A stretch of 64,000 nt of DNA from CAIWHR01 sp963726775 (GTDB taxonomy: Bacteria; Pseudomonadota; Gammaproteobacteria; Burkholderiales; Casimicrobiaceae). The stretch covers positions 186,001 to 250,000 of the forward strand of contig CAVSDL010000008.1 of NCBI GenBank assembly GCA_963726775.1. Reading direction: 5' to 3'. Positions 16,219 to 24,088 of the stretch are shown in pieces. A program made the translations under genes and the position numbers. Below the pieces are notes generated by a model that was not told the DNA's origin, ran no database searches, and saw nothing but the letters and a program-made list of their open reading frames with translations. Numbering within the stretch: position 1 is the first letter of the stretch; each line of letters opens with the position of its first letter.

Positions 16219-17013
16219 ATGACGCCGATCCTCGTCTTCGACATCGAAACCGTTCCCGACCTCGCGGGGCTCCGGCGTGTCCACGGCGTGCCGGCGGAAC
16301 TCACCGACGAGGCCGTGCTGGACTGGATCACGCAGCAACGACGCGCGCAGACGGGCGGCGATTTCCTGCCGCTCGCCTACCAGAGGGTCGTGGCGATCGC
16401 GTGCGTGCTGCGCGACGGCGGCGGCGTCAAGGTCGCCTCGGTCGGCACGCCCGATGATCCCGAACCCGAGTTGATCCGCCGCTTCTACGACCTCATCGAC
16501 AAACACACGCCGCAGCTCGTGTCATGGAATGGCGGGGGCTTCGACCTGCCGGTGCTCAACTTCCGCGCGCTGATCCACGGCGTCACGGCGGCGAAATTCT
16601 GGGACTGGGGCGACGACGATCGCGAGTTCAAGTGGAACAGCTATCTCGGCCGCTACCATACGCGCCATCTGGACCTGATGGACGTGCTGGCGATGTACCA
16701 GCCGCGCGCGTATGCGGGCCTCGATGCCATGGCGCGGTTGTGCGGCTTTCCCGGCAAGCTCGGCATGGACGGCGGCGCGGTGCATGCGGCGATCCGGGCC
16801 GGCAGGATCGACGATGTCCGCCGCTATTGCGAGACGGACGTGGTGAACACCTATCTCCTGTATCTGCGCTTCCGGCTGCTGCGCGCCGAGCTCGCCGCCG
16901 GAGAGTACGCCAGGGAAATTTCGATGGCGCGGGAGAAGATCGCGACCATCGAGGCGCCGCACTGGCGCGAGTTCCTCGCGGCGTGGGACGCCAGCGCGTC
17001 GCCGCCAGGCTGA
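16219..17013 (+). CDS. Predicted 3'-5' exonuclease, PolB-like DEDDy type
   Basis: This 264-residue protein has a stand-alone exonuclease domain related to the proofreading domain of family B polymerases. The DEDDy motifs are visible: ExoI VFDIETVPD at residues 6-14, ExoII SWNGGGFDLPVLNFRAL, and ExoIII YCETDVVNTYLLY. No polymerase domain is present. The family is known as a conserved proteobacterial protein of undefined role, probably in DNA or RNA processing. The C-terminal tail ends 55 bp before the convergent DUF1501 stop. Confidence 0.88.
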   Translation: MTPILVFDIETVPDLAGLRRVHGVPAELTDEAVLDWITQQRRAQTGGDFLPLAYQRVVAIACVLRDGGGVKVASVGTPDDPEPELIRRFYDLIDKHTPQLVSWNGGGFDLPVLNFRALIHGVTAAKFWDWGDDDREFKWNSYLGRYHTRHLDLMDVLAMYQPRAYAGLDAMARLCGFPGKLGMDGGAVHAAIRAGRIDDVRRYCETDVVNTYLLYLRFRLLRAELAAGEYAREISMAREKIATIEAPHWREFLAAWDASASPPG

Positions 17014-17067
17014 TATCCGGCTCCTCCGCCCGCGACGGGTGCAGCCGCCAACGCGGCCGGCGGATGA

Positions 17068-18234
17068 TCAGGCTTTCAGAAACGCCAGAGGCGCATATTT
17101 TCCGCCGAGCGCCGCGGTCGACGGCACGTTCCACCAGCGCTCGAGCACCGTTGCATAGATGTCGCGGAAATCGATGGCGTAGCCCATATTGCCGTCGCCG
17201 CCCAGACGTCCGAGCGACGGTTGCTCGCCGTAAAGGCCGCCGGCGACACGCCCGCCGAGCGCGAAATGGACGCTTGCGGTGCCGTGGTCGGTGCCGCTCG
17301 ACAGGTTTTCCTTCGGCCGTCGGCCGAATTCGGCGTAGGTCAGCACCAGCGTGTCGTTCCAGCGCCCGAGTTCGTCCAGCGCCGACTTGAGCGCTGCGAT
17401 CCCGTGTCCGAGTTCGCCGAGCAGCCGCGCCTGCGTTGCCAGCTGGCCGCCATGGGTGTCGAACCCCGACAGCGTGATGCGCACGACCGCGACATTGGCG
17501 GGATTGGCGATGACCTGGCACGCGGTGCGGATCGCGCTTCCGAAACCGCCTTGAGGGAACTCGGTCCGAAAGGCAAAGCGGGAATCGAGATTCGCGGCCG
17601 CCTGCACGATGTCGGCCTCGACCTTCAGGAGGTGCTGGAAGGCCTTGTTGTGCGCCTGTCCGGCGGGAGCCGCGAGCCGTGCCTGGCGCAGGAACCGGTC
17701 GGTGTCGGATAGCGCGACCGCGCGCGTCCCGCCACCGGCGAGCGGTCCGAGATCGCCGGTGCCGATGATCACGCCGTCGGCGGCAAAGGTGCGCGGTGGC
17801 GCGACCGCGGCGAAGGTGCGCGTGAGCCAACCGTCCTGCAGATATTCGTCGCTTTGCGACGCGGTATCCCAGATCTCGATCGACCGGAAATGCGACAGGT
17901 TCGGTGCCGGGTAACCCACCCCCTGCAGCACGGCGAGTTGCCGGTCCTTCCAGACCGCTTGCAGCGGTTCGAGCGCCGGATGCAGTCCGGCGCGATCCGT
18001 CAGCTGCACGACCGCATCGCGCGCGATCGCGAGCTTCGGTCGAAGCGAGTAATACGCACGGTCGGTATACGGGACGAGCGTGTTGAGGCCGTCGTTCCCG
18101 CCTTTCAGCTCGATCAGCACCAGCAAGTTTCGATAGGTCGCGCCGGCCGGCGCTGCGGCCCACGATACTGTCACCCCGATGGGCACCAGTGCCGCCGCAC
18201 CGAGGGTGGCTTTGAGGAACCGACGGCGGTCCAT
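17068..18234 (-). CDS. DUF1501 protein with Tat signal
   Basis: DUF1501 proteins have an alkaline-phosphatase-like (sulfatase-like) fold and no firmly known substrate. The 388-residue product starts with a Tat-type signal, MDRRRFLKATLGAAALVP. Characteristic segments are LVLIELKGGNDGLNTLVPY, LSHFRSIEIWDTA, GFDTHGGQLATQARLL and TYAEFGRRPKEN with GTDHGTA. ATG 18234 has GGAAGG five bases upstream. An in-frame ATG at 18252 overlaps the stop of the upstream DUF1800 gene (ATGA) and would add six residues. The DUF1800-DUF1501 pair is a common operon in aerobic proteobacteria and planctomycetes. Confidence 0.9.
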   Translation of the reverse strand: MDRRRFLKATLGAAALVPIGVTVSWAAAPAGATYRNLLVLIELKGGNDGLNTLVPYTDRAYYSLRPKLAIARDAVVQLTDRAGLHPALEPLQAVWKDRQLAVLQGVGYPAPNLSHFRSIEIWDTASQSDEYLQDGWLTRTFAAVAPPRTFAADGVIIGTGDLGPLAGGGTRAVALSDTDRFLRQARLAAPAGQAHNKAFQHLLKVEADIVQAAANLDSRFAFRTEFPQGGFGSAIRTACQVIANPANVAVVRITLSGFDTHGGQLATQARLLGELGHGIAALKSALDELGRWNDTLVLTYAEFGRRPKENLSSGTDHGTASVHFALGGRVAGGLYGEQPSLGRLGGDGNMGYAIDFRDIYATVLERWWNVPSTAALGGKYAPLAFLKA

Positions 18235-18248
18235 GGTTGCCTTCCCGG

Positions 18249-19835
18249 TCATTTGAGTTGATACGCCGCATCGAGGACGAGGCCGCGCAGGAGCGCCAGC
18301 GAGTCGGCGTTCGGATCGACCGCCTGCTGCGGCTCGGTGGCAAGCAGCAGTCGCTGCGCGGCCTGCGTGCGTTCGGCGGCGTCGGCGCCGGGTAACTTCG
18401 CCATCCAGCGCGCGCTGTCGAAATGGAGGCTCGCGAGGCCGCGTTCCATCTGCCGCTGCAAACGCTGCTGTCTCGCCTTTTCCTCGCCGGAGGCGCCCTG
18501 CGGTGCGGCGGCAGCATCCGAACTCGTGCGCGCCGGGCCTTCGCGGTCGTCGAGTTTCATGCGCGGCGCGGACGTCGCAGTCGTCATAATCGGTGCGCTC
18601 TCGTCGGCGCGTGTGAGTCGGGCAAGGTACTGCTTGCGCGCCAGCAGCGTCATCGTGTTGATCCATGCCTCGCCACCAGGCCAGCCTTTCACGTTGGGTG
18701 GCGACAGCAGGTTCTGCCCCATGCCCGCCGCGGCGATCGCGAAGGAGAGCGCGGGGCTTCCGAAAAGCTCGAACTGGCGCAAGGACCCGACAACGAGCTC
18801 TACCGGAGATTTCACCAGAACACCGCGGCTTTCCGGAGCGTAGAACGCATCGCTTGTCAGAATTTCGCGCAGCGGGACCTTGATCTCGTAATTCGAATCG
18901 CGGAAGCGCCGCGCAATGCGGCCGATTTCGGCGGGATCGGGGTCCGGCGAAACGAACTCCCGCCATAGCTTCGCGGTAACGTGTTCGGCGGTCTCGGACC
19001 GCGCGAGCAGCAGGTCGAGCACCGCATCGCCGTCGAAACGTCCGCGCTGGCCCAGCACGGTCTTCGTGCCGTCGTCGTGCAGAAAGCGGCGGAACACGAA
19101 CTCGCCGGTGTCGCGATCGATGCTCCAGCCGGTGAACGCACGGGCAGCCTCCTTGACGTCCTGTTCGCCGTAATGCCCTTCGCCCAGCGTGAACAGCTCC
19201 ATCACCTCGCGCGCGAAATTCTCGTTCGGTGCGCCCTTGCGGTTCTGCACGCCGTCGAGGTAGACGAGCATCGCCGGATCCTTGGCGATGGCGTGCAGGA
19301 AAGCGCCGAAATTGCCGAGCGCGTTCGCCCGGAGCGTGACGTTCTGCCTGTACATCAGCCGTGAGACCCGCACTTTCGGCTGGGCGGAAACGAAGTGGTT
19401 GTGCCAGAACAGCGTCATGCGCTCGGTCAGCGGCGAAGGCGTGACGAACATTTCCCGGATCCACCAGCCGCGCAGTTCGAGGCCTTCGCGGATCTGCCGC
19501 TGCCGGAATTCCTTTCTTTGTTCTTCGGTGGCGGTTTCGCCGCGCGGCACACGCAGCGGCGCGGTATCGGTCGCCGAGACGGGCGGCGGCGTCACGGCCG
19601 TTCGTCGCGTGTCATCCAGCAGCCTCCTCACCGCGTCACCGCGGGTGAGCGGCGCCAACGCGCGGACTTCGGCGTCGGTCGGGCTGAATCCCGTGCGCGC
19701 GAGGAGATGATGGGCGTCGTCGTAGCCGAGGATCGCGCTCGGCGCGGCGCCGACGGGCACGACGGCCAGCCCGATGACTGCAACGATCCCTCGGCACAGG
19801 CGACGGCAGGCGAATGCCGCGTGTGACGAGGTCAT
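18249..19835 (-). CDS. DUF1800 family secreted protein
   Basis: The 528-residue product has an N-terminal signal region (ALPVGAAP-type cleavage near residue 30) and the DUF1800 hallmarks: HHLLARTGFSPTDAEVRAL, RGWWIREMFVTPSPLTERM, LFWHNHFVSAQ, GAPNENFAREVMELFTLG and ARAFTGWSID. DUF1800 members nearly always pair with DUF1501, as here, but their activity is unknown. Their stops and starts overlap or nearly overlap, so the two are likely co-translated. ATG 19835 is chosen because upstream codons lack a hydrophobic signal. A Lys/Arg/Gln-rich, probably disordered insert lies around residues 430-470. Confidence 0.9.
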   Translation of the reverse strand: MTSSHAAFACRRLCRGIVAVIGLAVVPVGAAPSAILGYDDAHHLLARTGFSPTDAEVRALAPLTRGDAVRRLLDDTRRTAVTPPPVSATDTAPLRVPRGETATEEQRKEFRQRQIREGLELRGWWIREMFVTPSPLTERMTLFWHNHFVSAQPKVRVSRLMYRQNVTLRANALGNFGAFLHAIAKDPAMLVYLDGVQNRKGAPNENFAREVMELFTLGEGHYGEQDVKEAARAFTGWSIDRDTGEFVFRRFLHDDGTKTVLGQRGRFDGDAVLDLLLARSETAEHVTAKLWREFVSPDPDPAEIGRIARRFRDSNYEIKVPLREILTSDAFYAPESRGVLVKSPVELVVGSLRQFELFGSPALSFAIAAAGMGQNLLSPPNVKGWPGGEAWINTMTLLARKQYLARLTRADESAPIMTTATSAPRMKLDDREGPARTSSDAAAAPQGASGEEKARQQRLQRQMERGLASLHFDSARWMAKLPGADAAERTQAAQRLLLATEPQQAVDPNADSLALLRGLVLDAAYQLK

Positions 19836-19922
19836 CGTCGGGCGATCCGCTTGGCTCGAGGGACACGCATGCCACGGCGCGAGGCAATTGCCGCGCAGAC
19901 GTCGCAATTGCAGCGCGGTCGG

Positions 19923-20240
19923 TCAGTAGCGGCGCTGGCGGTCATGCTTCTGAATCCGGATGTCGCGGCTCGCGACGTCGAGATCGTGACGAAGGTCCGC
20001 GCGCTCGAACGCGGTCAGCACACCGTCGCTCCGGTACACGCGCTCTTCGGACCGGATCACACGCTGTTCGGTTCGCAGGCGCGCGGCTTCGCTCCGCGTG
20101 AGCGAGCCCGAGAGTACGCCTTGCCGGATGCGCTCCGCCTGATCGTATTGGCGCAGGTTGACGGGGTCGCCGATGCCGGCGGCGGCAGCGCCGGCGACCA
20201 GGAACAGGCCGACGGCAGCGATTCCATGCAGCGTATTCAT
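19923..20240 (-). CDS. Small secreted Arg-rich protein, function unknown
   Basis: A 105-residue protein with a signal peptide MNTLHGIAAVGLFLVAGAAAAG, followed by a charged helical region: QAERIRQGVLSGSLTRSEAA, LRTEQRVIRSEERVYRSDG, LTAFERADLRHDLDVASRDI and a basic end KHDRQRRY. I recognise the pattern from uncharacterised small proteobacterial periplasmic proteins but know no function. AGAGGAA lies before ATG 20240, and a much longer upstream open frame has no support. The 170-bp region between it and phzF shows no gene. Confidence 0.75.
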   Translation of the reverse strand: MNTLHGIAAVGLFLVAGAAAAGIGDPVNLRQYDQAERIRQGVLSGSLTRSEAARLRTEQRVIRSEERVYRSDGVLTAFERADLRHDLDVASRDIRIQKHDRQRRY

Positions 20241-20410
20241 CGTGTATTCCTCTCGTCTCGAATTGTCGGTTGTGCAGCACCGGCGGACAAACCATTGATC
20301 CGTGCTGGTGTACTCAACGCGGCAATCTACGCAGATGTTGACGCGCCGTCTGTCGCGACGTGTAACAACCGGTAACGGCCCACCGGAGACGCGGAATCCG
20401 ACGTAGTGGA

Positions 20411-21280
20411 CTACAAGCTGATCATGCCGCGGCCCAGTTCGATGACTGCGCCCGACACGCGAATGCGCCGATCGAGCGTGACCTCGAGCCCGAGCCGGCA
20501 CGGTCGGCCGACGATGTCGCCTTGCGCTATGGCAAGACGTTGCGGCAGACCGGCGCCGGTCGCGAGAAGCCAGCCGCCGAGATTGGCGCAGGCCGAACCG
20601 GTACCCGGATCCTCGATCACCGCCCCGTGCTTGGGAAAAAAGAAGCGCGCGACGACGGGCTTTGCGCCGCCGGTGTCGCGATCGGAATCGCGCGCCCAGA
20701 CGTACACCATCGTGCGCGCACCACCTTGAACATGCGCCAGCATCAGGTCCGCGCGCGGCGCAGCGCGTCGAACCGCGTCAACGGAAACGAGCGGAACGAT
20801 GAGCTGTTCCGATCCCGTATCGACCCACAGCGGTGGCGACGCGGGATCGGCTGCAAGGTCGGTCTCGGCGATGCCGAGCATCGCCGCCAGGTCTGCACGG
20901 CCGGCCCCGAACGGGCGATGCCGCGGGGCATTGGCCGACAGCGTCCAGATGTCGCCGCTTGCGTCCACCGGAATGATGCCCGCGCGCATCTCGAGCGTCA
21001 CCGCGTCGCCGGCGCGCAGGAGCGCGCGCGCGACATGCGCGGTGCCGAGCGTGGGATGGCCCGCGAACGGCATCTCGAACGTCGGCGTGTAGATGCGCAC
21101 GCGCGCCGTCGCAACCGTCGATGGCAGCAGGAAGGTCGTCTCGGAAAGGTTGAGCTGCAGCGCGAGTGCCTGCATCGCCGCGTCATCGAGACCGCGCGCA
21201 TCCTCGAACACACACAGCGGGTTGCCCGCGAGCCGTGTCTCGGCAAAGACGTTGACGATGCGATAGGCGTAGTCGGGCAT
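20411..21280 (-). CDS. PhzF family phenazine biosynthesis-like isomerase/epimerase
   Basis: A 289-residue PhzF-type protein with the diaminopimelate-epimerase-like fold. It shows IVNVFAETRLAGNPLCVFEDA with the GNP motif, LNLSETTFLLPST with the conserved glutamate, FEMPFAGHPTLGTAHV, and the C-terminal IEDPGTGSACANLGGWLL. No phenazine genes are nearby, so a general isomerase or metabolite-repair role is more likely than antibiotic synthesis; the true substrate is unknown. GAGGAA precedes ATG 21280. It follows mnmH by 11 bp and closes a tesA-mnmH-phzF operon. Confidence 0.88.
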   Translation of the reverse strand: MPDYAYRIVNVFAETRLAGNPLCVFEDARGLDDAAMQALALQLNLSETTFLLPSTVATARVRIYTPTFEMPFAGHPTLGTAHVARALLRAGDAVTLEMRAGIIPVDASGDIWTLSANAPRHRPFGAGRADLAAMLGIAETDLAADPASPPLWVDTGSEQLIVPLVSVDAVRRAAPRADLMLAHVQGGARTMVYVWARDSDRDTGGAKPVVARFFFPKHGAVIEDPGTGSACANLGGWLLATGAGLPQRLAIAQGDIVGRPCRLGLEVTLDRRIRVSGAVIELGRGMISL

Positions 21281-21291
21281 GGCGTCGTTCC

Positions 21292-22419
21292 TCAGGCGAT
21301 GATGGGCACGCAGGCCGCGAATCGGCCCTGGATCTGCGCATCGATTTCCCGCGCGAGCGCGCGGAACGCGCCGATGCCGATGTCCGCCGGCGCGACGACG
21401 ACGGCGCTGGCGATGCGCGGGAAGTTCCTGTCGATCGATCGCGTGTACATGGGATCGTAATGGCGGATCAGCAGTTCTCCGACGAGCGTGTCCCAGTCGC
21501 CGGCCGCGGCCGCGGCGGCCCAGCGCTCGATCGTCTTCCGACCGTGCAATTCGAGCAGATGCGCGAGCCGCGACGATAGCGCCGCAGGATCGGCAAGGTA
21601 ATGCGCGTATTCCTCCTTGAGCAGCGCGACGCGCAGCGGCTGCGGTGTCTCGACGCGAATGCAATCGGCGGCGCGCATCGCCGCGAGCAGCGTATCGGGG
21701 ACCTGCACGGTGCCGATCTTCTTGCTCTCCGATTCGACATATACGGGATGCGCAGGGTCGAAGGATTCGAGCGCTGCGAGCAGCTGGCTGTCGAACCATT
21801 TCTGCGATGGCTGCGGGTCGCCGGGCAGGTCGCCGAGAAGCGAGCCCCGATGTCTGGCCAGCGCCTCGAGATCGAGCACCTGGGCACCTTCGGCGCCGAG
21901 CGCGCCCAGGAGCCGGCTCTTGCCCGATCCCGTGAGGCCGCAGATGATCTGGTAGCGAAACCGCGCCGGCAGGGATTCGAGTTGAGCGGTCGTGTGCCGT
22001 CGATAGGCGCGATAGCCGCCGTGGAGCTGCACTGCGCGCCAGCCGATCTCACCCAGGATATGCGCGAGCGAGCGGCTGCGCTGGCCGCCGCGCCAGCAAT
22101 AGACGAGCGGCGCCCAATCGCGGGGCTTGCCCGCGAAGGTCCCTTCGAGCATCGCTGCGATGTTGCGCGCGACGAGGGCGGCGCCCGCGCGCCGCGCCGC
22201 GAACGCCGAGTCCCTGGCGTGCATCGTGCCGATCCGGGCGCGCTCGTCGTCGTCGAGCACCGGATGATTCGCCGCTCCCGGGATGTGGTCCTCCGCGAAC
22301 TCGGAAGGGCTGCGCACGTCGATCCTGTCGGGATGATCACGCAACGCGAGGACGGTGACCTTGCGGTCCCCTCGCGGGATATCCGCTCCCGCAGGGATCC
22401 CTTCGGCGCGATCCGTCAT
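21292..22419 (-). CDS. mnmH: MnmH, tRNA 2-selenouridine synthase
   Basis: MnmH (SelU, YbbB) replaces sulfur in the 2-thiouridine at the tRNA wobble position with selenium through a geranylated intermediate. The 375-residue protein has an N-terminal rhodanese domain with the catalytic Cys108 in VYCWRGGQRSRSLA, then a P-loop domain with GLTGSGKSRLL at residues 161-171. SESKKIGTVQVPDTLL and KIIE-type helices follow. The length and two-domain order match the E. coli protein. selD is not in this window. The start codon overlaps the tesA stop (ATGA), and phzF follows 11 bp on. Confidence 0.92.
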   Translation of the reverse strand: MTDRAEGIPAGADIPRGDRKVTVLALRDHPDRIDVRSPSEFAEDHIPGAANHPVLDDDERARIGTMHARDSAFAARRAGAALVARNIAAMLEGTFAGKPRDWAPLVYCWRGGQRSRSLAHILGEIGWRAVQLHGGYRAYRRHTTAQLESLPARFRYQIICGLTGSGKSRLLGALGAEGAQVLDLEALARHRGSLLGDLPGDPQPSQKWFDSQLLAALESFDPAHPVYVESESKKIGTVQVPDTLLAAMRAADCIRVETPQPLRVALLKEEYAHYLADPAALSSRLAHLLELHGRKTIERWAAAAAAGDWDTLVGELLIRHYDPMYTRSIDRNFPRIASAVVVAPADIGIGAFRALAREIDAQIQGRFAACVPIIA

Positions 22420-23072
22420 CGCGGCCTGGCCAGCAGCGGTTTCAGCGCCGGCCACACGTTGTCGAGCAGGCGCGGCTGCGCGGTGGCGGTCGGATGGATG
22501 CGGTCGGGCTGGAAGAGCTCGTTGCGCTCGCCTATGCCCTCGAACAGATACGGAACGAGTGCAACCTTCCGCGCGCTCGCGACCTCCGCGAACATCGCGG
22601 CGAACTCGCGCGTGTAAGCGGGTCCGTAGTTCGGAGGCAGCTTCATGCCGACGATGAGCACCTTGGCGCCCGAGTGCTGGATCGCCACGACCATTGCATC
22701 GAGGTTGGTGCGGGCCGCCTGCAGATTTCCGCCACGGAGCCCGTCGTTGGCGCCCAGTTCGATGACGACGGTCGACGGCTTGTGCCGCGCGAGCAGCGCC
22801 GGCAACCGCGCCCGTCCGCCCGCGGTCGTGTCGCCGGTAATGCTCGCATTGACCACGCGCACCGGGTAGCGTTCGGCCTCGATCCGGGCCGCCAGCAAGT
22901 CGACCCATCCGGCGCCGGCCGGAAGACCGTAACCGGCAGAAATGGAATCGCCGACGACGAGCAGCGCCGGCGCACCCGGATCCGCGCGTGCATAGAGCGA
23001 TGCCGCCAGCGCTAGGGCAGCGACCGAAGCGATGCGGGCCACAACACGCGGGACGGTACGACGTATGGGCAT
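22416..23072 (-). CDS. tesA: TesA-like periplasmic esterase/thioesterase (SGNH hydrolase)
   Basis: A 218-residue GDSL/SGNH hydrolase like E. coli TesA (thioesterase I, protease I, lysophospholipase L1). The signal peptide spans about residues 1-30. The SGNH blocks are LLVVGDSISAGYGLPAG with nucleophile Ser43, the oxyanion glycine in ASITGDTTAGG, ELGANDGLRGG, and the catalytic Asp/His in QPDRIHPTATAQ. Substrate range cannot be told from sequence. The gene is divergent from the ABC transporter pair; tesA beside YbbA/YbbP-type genes is the arrangement also seen in E. coli, which supports the assignment. Confidence 0.92.
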   Translation of the reverse strand: MPIRRTVPRVVARIASVAALALAASLYARADPGAPALLVVGDSISAGYGLPAGAGWVDLLAARIEAERYPVRVVNASITGDTTAGGRARLPALLARHKPSTVVIELGANDGLRGGNLQAARTNLDAMVVAIQHSGAKVLIVGMKLPPNYGPAYTREFAAMFAEVASARKVALVPYLFEGIGERNELFQPDRIHPTATAQPRLLDNVWPALKPLLARPR

Positions 23073-23145
23073 CGTCTGCGGGATCACGAGGGTGGAAGCA
23101 ACCCGCGATTGTAGAGTCTTGCGGCGCCGTGCGCGAGCGTCGCGG

Positions 23146-23151
23146 TAGAAT
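23146..23151 (+). promoter_or_regulatory. Possible -10 element for the FtsX-type ABC pair
   Basis: A TAGAAT hexamer in the tesA/ABC divergent region lies 184 bp before the ATPase start. On the opposite strand a TACAAT (23108-23113) sits 36 bp before the tesA start. Neither has a clear -35. Confidence 0.3.
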
Positions 23152-23334
23152 GGGCGCCACTCGTTGCGGCTGCCGGGCCATCGAAGGCCGCGCTCCCGGC
23201 CCGGAACTTTTTGCGCGCAGGAACTCTCGATATCTTGCTGGCTGCCTTGCAATCGGGCCGGCCCGCCGTCAGCTTGTTGGTGCGGCCGTTGCACGGGCCG
23301 GTACGTCAAGGCCGCTCGCTACGCTCGACTCGCC

Positions 23335-24027
23335 ATGTCCGATCACATTCTCCGCGCGGCCCATCTCACCAAAGTCGTGACCAGCGGCGACGCCCCGCTG
23401 ACGATCCTCGACGATGTCGCCTTTGCCATCGATCCCGGCGAATCGGTGGCGATCGTCGGTGCGTCCGGTTCGGGCAAGACGACGCTCCTTGGGCTTCTGG
23501 CCGGGCTCGATCGTCCGAGCGACGGCGACGTCTGGCTCGATGGCGTCGCGTTGTCGGCGCTGGACGAGGATGAGCGCGCGGCGCTGCGGCAGCGGCTGCT
23601 GGGTTTCGTTTTCCAGTCGTTTCAGCTGCTGCCCGCGCTGACCGCTCTCGAAAACGTGATGCTGCCGCTCGAGCTCGCGGGTGCGCCCGAAGCCGTCGCG
23701 AAGGCGGCCGACTGGCTCGACCGCGTCGGCCTGGCGCGGCGCCGGACGCATTACCCGAAGCAATTGTCCGGCGGCGAGCAACAGCGCGTCGCCATCGCCC
23801 GTGCCTTCGCCGGCGAGCCGAAGCTCTTGATGGCCGACGAGCCGACGGGCAACCTCGACAATGCAACGGGCGTCGAAGTGGCGGAGCTGATGTTCCGACT
23901 GAACCGCGAGCACGGCACGACGCTGCTTCTGGTCACGCACGACACCGGCCTCGCGTCGCGCTGCGTCCGGCGCGTATCGCTGGCCGCGGGCCGGCTGGTC
24001 GGCGACGAGCGCGCGGCGGGGTTCTGA
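23335..24027 (+). CDS. ABC transporter ATPase, YbbA/LolD type
   Basis: The 230-residue ATPase has Walker A GASGSGKT at residues 42-49, the Q-loop FVFQSFQLLPALTALENVMLP, signature LSGGEQQRVAIARAF, and Walker B LLMADEPTGNLD followed by the H-loop VTHD. LPALTALENVMLPLEL and the overall length place it with the MacB/LolD/YbbA exporters that pair with FtsX-like permeases. The large permease downstream fits that. ATG 23335 is used because upstream frame sequence lacks family similarity. Its partner starts 61 bp later. Confidence 0.92.
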   Translation: MSDHILRAAHLTKVVTSGDAPLTILDDVAFAIDPGESVAIVGASGSGKTTLLGLLAGLDRPSDGDVWLDGVALSALDEDERAALRQRLLGFVFQSFQLLPALTALENVMLPLELAGAPEAVAKAADWLDRVGLARRRTHYPKQLSGGEQQRVAIARAFAGEPKLLMADEPTGNLDNATGVEVAELMFRLNREHGTTLLLVTHDTGLASRCVRRVSLAAGRLVGDERAAGF

Positions 24028-24088
24028 GCATGCGCACGAGGATCGATCGCGCACGCGCACGTTCGCCGCGCGCCGACCTACCTCTCGC

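Noticed and set aside
20411..21280. Phenazine biosynthesis gene cluster
   Set aside because: Only a PhzF-fold protein is present, next to mnmH and tesA; no phzA-E or phzG genes exist here.
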